Shown: positions 1-3,855 of the stretch, piece by piece
Layout of the letters: the number at the start of each line of letters is the position of its first letter
How positions within the stretch are numbered: position 1 is the first letter of the stretch
NCBI GenBank assembly: GCA_029979145.1
Contig: JAPOIC010000130.1
Location: 1 to 6,138, forward strand
DNA: 6,138 nucleotides
Reading direction: 5' to 3'
DNA from: Opitutaceae bacterium
GTDB lineage: Bacteria > Verrucomicrobiota > Verrucomicrobiia > Opitutales > Opitutaceae
Notes under the pieces: model-generated
Database searches by the model: none
What the model was told of the DNA's origin: nothing
What the model saw: the letters and a program-made list of their open reading frames with translations, nothing else
Translations under genes and position numbers: made by a program

Positions 1-2
1 CC

Positions 3-173
3 GTGGCGCGGGTCATCGATACGGCAGCCGTGGGCATCACCAAAAACCCGCGGCATCCTCACGATCTCATCACCGTGCAACTCGCCGTCGTGTTCCTCGA
101 CGGCGCCGTGCACGACGCGATCGTCAACGAATCGATGTCCGCCTTCGCCCCGTCCGCTCCCGTCAAACCTTGA
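3..173 (+). CDS. C-terminal fragment of an unidentified protein (5' end outside window)
   Basis: An open frame runs from the left edge to a TGA at 171-173 and gives the last 56 residues of a protein. It starts VARVIDTAAVGITKNP and ends in a Pro/Ala/Ser-rich tail (SAFAPSAPVKP). The third codon positions are nearly all C or G, as in the proven genes of this window, which supports real coding. A hydrophobic stretch (LITVQLAVVFL) sits in the middle; it could be a buried beta-strand or helix and does not look like a transmembrane anchor. I do not recognise a family from this tail. The gene ends convergently with the methyltransferase on the other strand, and the two coding regions overlap by 11 bp (163-173). 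No terminator separates them. Confidence 0.6.
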   Translation: MARVIDTAAVGITKNPRHPHDLITVQLAVVFLDGAVHDAIVNESMSAFAPSAPVKP

Positions 174-873
174 AGGCGATGATCGTGTTGGCCACGCCCA
201 CTATCTCTGCGAACCTGCCGGCCTTGATCGTCTCGAAGATCGCCTGCGTTACGCCGCTCGCCCGGCTGCCGAAATCATGAAACGCCATCACGCCGCCCGG
301 CCGCAGGTGCGGCAGCCACGCCTCGATGTCGGCCCTGCAGCCTTCGTAACTGTGGTCGCCGTCGACAAACATCAGGTCGATTGTGCCGCGCTTCGCCGCC
401 AGCTTTTCCGCCGCGGCCACTGAGTCGCTCACCACCGGCTCGGCGCGCGCGGACAACCCGAGCGCCGCAAAGTTGGCGTTGAAAATATCCAGCGTGCTGT
501 TCGTGCCGAGTTTCTGGAAGTGCCGCTGATACCACGCCACGTCCTCGCCGCACAGCGACAGGCCCTGAAAATTATCCACGGAATAAACACGCGCTTCCGG
601 ACCCTTCAGCCCGGCCGCGAGAAAACAGGTCGAAGCGCCCATCCACGAGCCGATCTCCACCACTTGCGCGTTTTCGGGCGCATCACAGGCCAATTGATAC
701 AAGAAGCCACGCTCGGGAAAGCTGCCCATGTCGTCCTGCTTGAACTGCTTCGCCACGCGGAGGAATTCGTCCCAGTTCAGATCCGGCCGGCGCTTGCGTG
801 CGCCGCGCAGGAAGCGGCCGACTTTGGTGGAAAACCGCACGTCGCGCACCCCCGGCCAATGTTTGAATGCCAT
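163..873 (-). CDS. Class I SAM-dependent methyltransferase (Methyltransf_24-like)
   Basis: This 236-residue protein is predicted to transfer a methyl group from S-adenosylmethionine. The substrate is unknown; the neighbouring glycosyltransferases suggest a sugar or glycan intermediate. The Rossmann-fold signature is clear: motif I VVEIGSWMGAST at residues 71-82, an acidic residue ending the second strand (SVD, D100), MFVDGDHSYEG at 168-178, and the later GGV...FHD segment at 193-200. The VDGDHSYE and HD pairs are typical of the Methyltransf_24 group, which includes many glycan- and antibiotic-tailoring enzymes. I chose the ATG at 873 (MAFKHW) because the frame extends upstream only through a TTG at 954 that would add 27 Arg/Ala-rich residues. 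No convincing Shine-Dalgarno sequence precedes it. It is transcribed away from the glycosyltransferase run and overlaps the end of the partial gene at its 3' side. The class is confident; the role is inferred. Confidence 0.88.
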   Translation of the reverse strand: MAFKHWPGVRDVRFSTKVGRFLRGARKRRPDLNWDEFLRVAKQFKQDDMGSFPERGFLYQLACDAPENAQVVEIGSWMGASTCFLAAGLKGPEARVYSVDNFQGLSLCGEDVAWYQRHFQKLGTNSTLDIFNANFAALGLSARAEPVVSDSVAAAEKLAAKRGTIDLMFVDGDHSYEGCRADIEAWLPHLRPGGVMAFHDFGSRASGVTQAIFETIKAGRFAEIVGVANTIIAFKV

Positions 874-977
874 GCGGCGCAACGTGCCAGCCGGCCTCGC
901 CCGGGCAAAGCTTTTTCTTTGCGCTGGCCCTGCCCGCCCGCATCGTCGTCGCAACTGTCCCGTGATCCGTTCGCCGC
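874..977. promoter_or_regulatory. Divergent spacer between methyltransferase and glycosyltransferase run
   Basis: This 104-bp spacer must hold the start signals for both directions if the gene starts are right. It contains a perfect 6-bp inverted repeat, GCAAAG at 905-910 and CTTTGC at 917-922, around a T-rich 6-base loop. The repeat could be an operator or simply a small hairpin. I see no good -35/-10 pair on either strand. The promoter role is inferred from gene orientation only. Confidence 0.35.
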
Positions 978-1919
978 ATGTCCGCCGCTCCTGATCTCCC
1001 CCGCGTCACCGTCGCGATCTGCACCTACAATCGCGCGGCCTACCTGCGACAGACCCTTGCGGGCATCGCGCTGCAGGACTACCCGGCCGACCGGCTCGAG
1101 GTGCTGGTCATCGACAACAACTCCAGCGACAACACCGCCGACGTCGTCGCCGAGTTCGCCGCAGGCCCCCACGCGCCACGCCGCGTCTTGGAAAACGCTC
1201 AAGGCCTCGACCACGCGCGCAACCGCGGAATCGCCGAGGCAACCGGCGACTACCTGATCCTCGCTGACGACGACATCCTGATGGAGCCCGACTGGGTGCG
1301 CCAATTGATCGCGCCCTTCCGCGCTGACTCAACCGAGCGCATCGGCTGCATCGGCGGCGAAGTGATTCCGGTTTTCCCGGACGGATTGCCCAACTGGATC
1401 AAAGAGTGGCATGCGCCCCTCGCCTTTCGTCCTGACGCCGGACCGGTCTCCGGCCGCGACAGCCCGATGGGCGCAAATCTCACATTCCCGAAAAAAGTGT
1501 TCGCGCGCGTCGGCGTCTTTGCCACCGGCCTCGACCGTAAGGGCGCCAGTCTTTTCGGCGGCGGCGATGGCGAAATGGTTCGTCGCATCCGTGCCGCGGG
1601 CCTCGAGGTCTGGTTTGCGCCCGCCGCGAAGGTGCTGCACCAGATGCCCGCCTCGCGCACGACGTTCCGCTACGCCGCGTGCCACGCCTTTGATTCCGCC
1701 CGCTCGCGCGTGGCCGATCGCGCCACGCGACCCGGCGCGACGGGTTACTTGCTGACCCGCTTCGTCGGCAACGCCCTCAAAGCCCTCGGGTTCGCGCTGG
1801 TCGCGCTGGTCAACAGCATCATCCTGCGCCGCGACGCCGCCAAGCAGGCGCTCGTGCGTGGCTGGCGGGCCTGCGGCTACCTTTACCAAATCCCGCGCTC
1901 GCTGTGCGGGCGCATTTGA
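978..1919 (+). CDS. Family 2 (GT-A fold) glycosyltransferase
   Basis: This 313-residue enzyme is predicted to transfer a sugar from a nucleotide-sugar to a glycan or lipid-linked acceptor at the cytoplasmic face of the membrane. The N-terminus has the GT2 opening VTVAICTYNRAAYLRQTL (about residues 10-27), followed by VLVIDNNSSDNT. The metal/nucleotide-binding DDD is at 97-99 (LADDDI), directly before MEPDWV. A PMGANLTFPKKVF segment follows, then GGGDGEMVRR around 193-202, where D197/E199 sit at the expected acidic catalytic position. A hydrophobic stretch at about 269-283 (ALGFALVALVNSIIL) near the C-terminus suggests membrane association. The ATG at 978 lies nine residues before the first beta-strand, a normal distance; no Shine-Dalgarno is visible. 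The stop is 14 bp before the preferred start of the next GT2, so the two are probably cotranscribed. The donor and acceptor cannot be read from sequence. Confidence 0.9.
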   Translation: MSAAPDLPRVTVAICTYNRAAYLRQTLAGIALQDYPADRLEVLVIDNNSSDNTADVVAEFAAGPHAPRRVLENAQGLDHARNRGIAEATGDYLILADDDILMEPDWVRQLIAPFRADSTERIGCIGGEVIPVFPDGLPNWIKEWHAPLAFRPDAGPVSGRDSPMGANLTFPKKVFARVGVFATGLDRKGASLFGGGDGEMVRRIRAAGLEVWFAPAAKVLHQMPASRTTFRYAACHAFDSARSRVADRATRPGATGYLLTRFVGNALKALGFALVALVNSIILRRDAAKQALVRGWRACGYLYQIPRSLCGRI

Positions 1920-1933
1920 TTCTCACTGACATC

Positions 1934-2713
1934 GTGAGCTCACCGCTGCCCCTCAGTGTCGTCATCGTCGCCCGCAACGAAGCGGCGAACCTGCCGCGCT
2001 GTCTGGCCTCGGTTCAGGGCTGGACTCAGGCCATAGTGGTCGCGCTCAACGACACGACGGATGACAGTGCCTCCATCGCCCGTGCCCACGGTGCCGAAGT
2101 CCACGAACTGCCGTGGCAGGGTTTTCGCGACACCAAAAACGCCGCCGTCGCCCTCGCGCCCACCGATTGGGTGCTGTGCCTCGATGCCGACGAGGAGGTC
2201 TCCGCCAAGTTGCGCGCGGAACTCGAAACCTTTTTCGCCGGCACCCCCAGCGAATTCGCCGGGGCCCGGTTTCCGCGCAAGGTCTGGTTCATCGACCGCT
2301 GGATTTTGCATGGGGACTGGTATCCCGATCTCAGCCTGCGCTTGATCGACCGGCGCCGCGCGCGCTGGGGCGGCGACGCCTTCGTCCACGAGAAGATGGA
2401 GTGCGACGGCCCCGTGGCCACGCTGCGCGGCGACCTGCATCATTACTCCTTTCCGACGCTCGCCAGCCATGTGGCCAAGATCAACCCGTTCGCCGATCTC
2501 TTCGTGCAACAGCAGGAGGCCCGCGGTCGCACCTTCTCGCTCGGCGCCGCGATCTTCCGGCCGGCCTGGCGGTTCTTCCGCGCCTACCTCCTTAAACTCG
2601 GCTTCCTCGACGGCTACCCAGGTTTCTACATCGCCTGGGCCACGGCCTTCGGCGCCTTTGTTCGCTACAGCCGCCTTTACGAAGCCGCCCACCGCCGCGC
2701 CCCCGATGCCTGA
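1934..2713 (+). CDS. Family 2 glycosyltransferase, WaaE/KdtX (beta-1,4-glucosyltransferase)-like
   Basis: This protein of about 259 residues resembles the GT2 subgroup that includes lipopolysaccharide core glucosyltransferases (WaaE/KdtX type). With the GTG at 1934 as start, the hallmarks are LSVVIVARNEAANLPRCLAS at 7-26, the metal-binding LDADEE at 83-88, WYPDLSLRLIDRR at 129-141, GGDAFVHEK at 146-154 and LHHYSF at 168-173. The WYPD...R...VHE...HHYS series is characteristic of this subgroup. The C-terminal part has a basic/aromatic hydrophobic region (FRPAWRFFRAYLLKLGFLDG) likely to lie against the membrane. The start is uncertain: GTG 1904 would overlap the upstream gene by 16 bp, and TTG 1916 would overlap its stop. 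I prefer 1934 because it leaves a short leader before the first strand. The final codons overlap the start of the DciA-like gene by 8 bp. It probably adds a hexose to a lipid-linked glycan; the exact sugar is not predictable. Confidence 0.88.
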   Translation: MSSPLPLSVVIVARNEAANLPRCLASVQGWTQAIVVALNDTTDDSASIARAHGAEVHELPWQGFRDTKNAAVALAPTDWVLCLDADEEVSAKLRAELETFFAGTPSEFAGARFPRKVWFIDRWILHGDWYPDLSLRLIDRRRARWGGDAFVHEKMECDGPVATLRGDLHHYSFPTLASHVAKINPFADLFVQQQEARGRTFSLGAAIFRPAWRFFRAYLLKLGFLDGYPGFYIAWATAFGAFVRYSRLYEAAHRRAPDA

Positions 2714-3089
2714 GGACCCGCCGCAATTCAGCCGGGTGGCCGAGGAGCTCATCGCGGACCTGCGCCGGCTGCCCTACGACACCCCTCGCCGGCAGGTGAA
2801 GCGTGCCACCAAGGACTTGGGGGCCGTCCTCGAGCAGCTGCTCGACAAATACAAGATCGGCCGCGACTCCCCCGAGCAGGCCATCCGCGAACGTTGGGCC
2901 GACCTCGTGGGCTCCGCGAACGCCACCTACTCCCACCCCGTGGCCATCGAACGGGGCCGTTTGCTGGTGCTGGTTTCCCATGGCGTGGTCCGCAGCGAAC
3001 TCTTTCACCACCGCCAGTCCATCGTGGCCAAGATCCAGCAGCTGCCTGGCTGCAAGGAAGTTAAGCACCTGAACCTCCGGGCCGGATGA
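2706..3089 (+). CDS. dciA: DciA-like (DUF721) predicted replicative helicase loader
   Basis: This 127-residue protein matches the DUF721/DciA pattern. DciA proteins bind DnaB helicase and assist its loading at replication origins in the many bacteria that lack DnaC/DnaI. An N-terminal helical part (about 8-50, charged, QVKRATKDLGAVLEQLLDKYK) precedes the conserved core. The core runs RERWADLVGSANATYSHP at 61-78 (W64 and G69 being the diagnostic Trp-Val-Gly region), RGRLLVLVSHGVVRSEL at 83-99, then IVAKIQQLPGCKEVKHLNLR to the end. The usual family pattern is W..lvG....hs.P..i..g.L.v.v.s...r.eL. The ATG at 2706 overlaps the preceding glycosyltransferase by 8 bp, which suggests translational coupling. 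The frame is open further upstream, but that stretch lies inside the glycosyltransferase. The family call is good; DnaB loading by this particular protein is inferred. Confidence 0.8.
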   Translation: MPEDPPQFSRVAEELIADLRRLPYDTPRRQVKRATKDLGAVLEQLLDKYKIGRDSPEQAIRERWADLVGSANATYSHPVAIERGRLLVLVSHGVVRSELFHHRQSIVAKIQQLPGCKEVKHLNLRAG

Positions 3090-3309
3090 GGTTCGGCAAA
3101 GGCCCAAATTTACGCTTGCGCCGGCCCCGGCAGTTCCGGATTCTAGCCCCTTGCGTTAGTGGCAGTCCGTCGGTTGCGGACCTCCACCATGGCTGGTCCC
3201 GCGCAAACGGGATTGGAACGGTGACGCCGGTTTCGCCTTTGGCGGGACTGGTGCCACGGGGCCTGCAAAGGTCCCCTACAGTTATGCAACTCATTCCAAA
3301 AAAAACCAC
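3090..3309 (+). promoter_or_regulatory. rpsO upstream region and probable 5' leader
   Basis: This 220-bp gap has no supported gene; its codon pattern in every frame lacks the C/G third-position bias of the real genes. It should contain the rpsO promoter and leader, because rpsO follows a functionally unrelated gene and a long gap. Small palindromes are present: GTCCG/CGGAC at 3165-3169 and 3177-3181, CGCC/GGCG at 3234-3244, and the larger hairpin at 3247-3282. A run of eight A residues at 3298-3305 sits just before the start. A weak -10-like GATTCT (3139-3144) with TTGCGC (3116-3121) 17 bp upstream is possible but unconvincing. I see no terminator after the DciA-like gene. Confidence 0.4.
3247..3282 (+). 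promoter_or_regulatory. Hairpin in rpsO leader, candidate S15 autoregulatory element
   Basis: ACTG (3247-3250) pairs with CAGT (3279-3282), closing an asymmetric internal loop. The inner stem is GGGGCC (3258-3263) with GGTCCCC (3270-3276, one bulged T) around the loop TGCAAA. It ends 27 nt before the rpsO ATG. In several bacterial groups S15 represses its own mRNA through leader structures that differ between lineages, so position and shape fit such a role. The pairing is seen directly; the function is inferred. Confidence 0.4.
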
Positions 3310-3573
3310 ATGTCTACTGTCTCCAAACCCGAAATCATCTCAGAATTCAAAATCCACGAGAAGGATACCGGCTCGTCCGAAGTCCAGATCGCGCTGCTCA
3401 CCGCCCGGATCAATCACTTGACCGAGCACCTGCGCACGCATCGCAAGGACTTCCACTCGCGCCGCGGTCTTCTGCAAATGGCGGCCCGCCGCCGTAAGCT
3501 GCTCGACTACGTGAAGCGCCACGACCTGGCGAAATATACCGAGCTGCTGCAGAAGCTGAGCCTTCGCCGCTGA
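3310..3573 (+). CDS. rpsO: 30S ribosomal protein S15 (uS15)
   Basis: This 87-residue protein is S15, a primary 16S rRNA-binding protein. It contacts the central-domain three-way junction and helps form the platform of the small subunit and bridge B4 to the 50S. The sequence is canonical: DTGSSEVQIALLTARINHLT at 19-38, then HLRTHRKDFHSRRGLL at 40-55 with the RNA-contacting H40, D47, S50 and R51-R52, then the basic helix ARRRKLLDYVKRHD at 59-72, ending KLSLRR. Length matches the family (about 88-89). The ATG at 3310 has an A8 tract just upstream and no Shine-Dalgarno; an A-rich stretch can favour 30S binding by protein S1. It is followed by a strong hairpin and then pnp, the classic rpsO-pnp pair. 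S15 often represses its own translation, and the upstream hairpin is a candidate site. Confidence 0.98.
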   Translation: MSTVSKPEIISEFKIHEKDTGSSEVQIALLTARINHLTEHLRTHRKDFHSRRGLLQMAARRRKLLDYVKRHDLAKYTELLQKLSLRR

Positions 3574-3585
3574 CCAACTTTGTCA

Positions 3586-3622
3586 CACGGGCGACCCGAT
3601 CCGCGGGTCGCCCGTTGTCTTT
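3586..3622 (+). terminator. Strong hairpin after rpsO; leaky intrinsic terminator or processing site
   Basis: ACGGGCGACCCG (3587-3598) pairs perfectly with CGGGTCGCCCGT (3604-3615), a 12-bp GC-rich stem with a 5-base loop (ATCCG). It begins 14 bp after the rpsO stop. The following sequence TGTCTTT is only weakly T-rich, so termination should be partial and some transcripts should run on into pnp. The E. coli rpsO-pnp junction has a comparable leaky terminator. Confidence 0.75.
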
Positions 3623-3648
3623 ACCAGACACCGCCCCGAGACCGGGAC

Positions 3649-3692
3649 ATTTCCGTTTGCCGCCCCCCCCGCGGTGGACGCCAAACGGAAAT
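3649..3692 (+). promoter_or_regulatory. Long hairpin with C-rich loop, candidate RNase III/PNPase autoregulatory stem
   Basis: ATTTCCGTTTG (3649-3659) and CAAACGGAAAT (3682-3692) are perfect reverse complements. Inside them CCGC (3660-3663) pairs with GCGG (3671-3674) around a loop of seven C residues, leaving a 7-nt bulge (3675-3681). An outer CGAGA/TCTCG pairing (3637-3641/3694-3698) could extend the stem but would compete with the neighbouring hairpin. The mixed A/U and G/C duplex of 11 bp is a reasonable double-strand-endonuclease target, though shorter than typical RNase III substrates. Confidence 0.5.
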
Positions 3693-3762
3693 CTCTCGCG
3701 TCAACGACGGAGAGACAGGTGGGTCTTTCAGACCACACCGCGCCAGGCTTCGCCTGCGCCGC

Positions 3763-3817
3763 CTTCCCCCCCGGGAGGGCACGGGGACGACTCGGTTCCA
3801 GTGTCACCGACCCTCCC
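3763..3817 (+). promoter_or_regulatory. Possible two-state RNA switch in pnp leader
   Basis: GGGAGGG (3773-3779) has two possible partners. Locally, CCTTCCC (3763-3769) gives seven pairs including one G-U, with a short C loop. Downstream, CCCTCCC (3811-3817) is a perfect seven-pair match that would stack directly on the TCGGT/ACCGA hairpin (3792-3796/3806-3810). Both cannot form at once. The alternative lies 39-45 nt before the pnp start. Pairing is observed; switching is inferred. Confidence 0.35.
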
Positions 3818-3855
3818 GACTTATCCGCGACACTTAATCCGCAAATCCGAAAGTA

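Larger units (their letters stand above)
3637..3817 (+). promoter_or_regulatory. Highly structured pnp 5' leader (tiled hairpins)
   Basis: This stretch is non-coding and nearly fully covered by adjacent hairpins. H1 is an 11-bp perfect stem at 3649-3659/3682-3692. H2 is CTCTC/GAGAG (3693-3697/3710-3714) with an inner CGTC/GACG stem (3699-3702/3706-3709). H3 is a 9-bp stem at 3718-3739 with one bulged A and a TTC loop. H4 is 3740-3759, an 8-bp stem with one bulged C and a TTC loop. H5 is CCTTCCC/GGGAGGG (3763-3769/3773-3779). H6 is TCGGT/ACCGA (3792-3796/3806-3810). The remaining 38 nt to the pnp ATG are less structured and more AT-rich. In E. coli and relatives, the pnp leader folds into a long stem cut by RNase III, after which PNPase degrades the leader and represses itself. 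A similar role is inferred here. The hairpins are read directly. Confidence 0.6.

Noticed and set aside
879..889. Sigma-54-like TGGCACG and TTGC on the minus strand before the methyltransferase
   Set aside because: The two elements are directly adjacent instead of being separated by about four bases, and they lie too close to the start codon.
874..954. N-terminal extension of the methyltransferase from a TTG at 954
   Set aside because: It adds 27 Arg/Ala-rich residues without family resemblance; the ATG at 873 gives a normal N-terminus.
520..1257. 245-codon plus-strand open frame spanning the methyltransferase, the spacer and the first GT2
   Set aside because: It crosses two well-supported genes in the wrong frames and turns into Pro/Ser/Arg/Thr-rich low complexity.
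1940..2752. 270-codon minus-strand open frame opposite the second glycosyltransferase
   Set aside because: No recognisable motif and a Gly/Val/Glu-rich shadow composition; the plus frame has all GT2 hallmarks.
3116..3200. Possible tRNA-like segment (TTCCGGATTCTAG resembling a T-loop) upstream of rpsO
   Set aside because: No acceptor stem, anticodon stem or CCA end could be matched around it on either strand.
3086..3421. 111-codon frame whose ATG overlaps the DciA-like stop (ATGA)
   Set aside because: The ATGA overlap looks attractive, but the codon third positions lack the C/G bias and the frame runs out of phase into rpsO.
3815..3855. Possible pnp promoter with a CTTAAT -10-like element at 3833-3838
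   Set aside because: There is no -35 match at 16-18 bp upstream, and the resulting transcript would have almost no leader.
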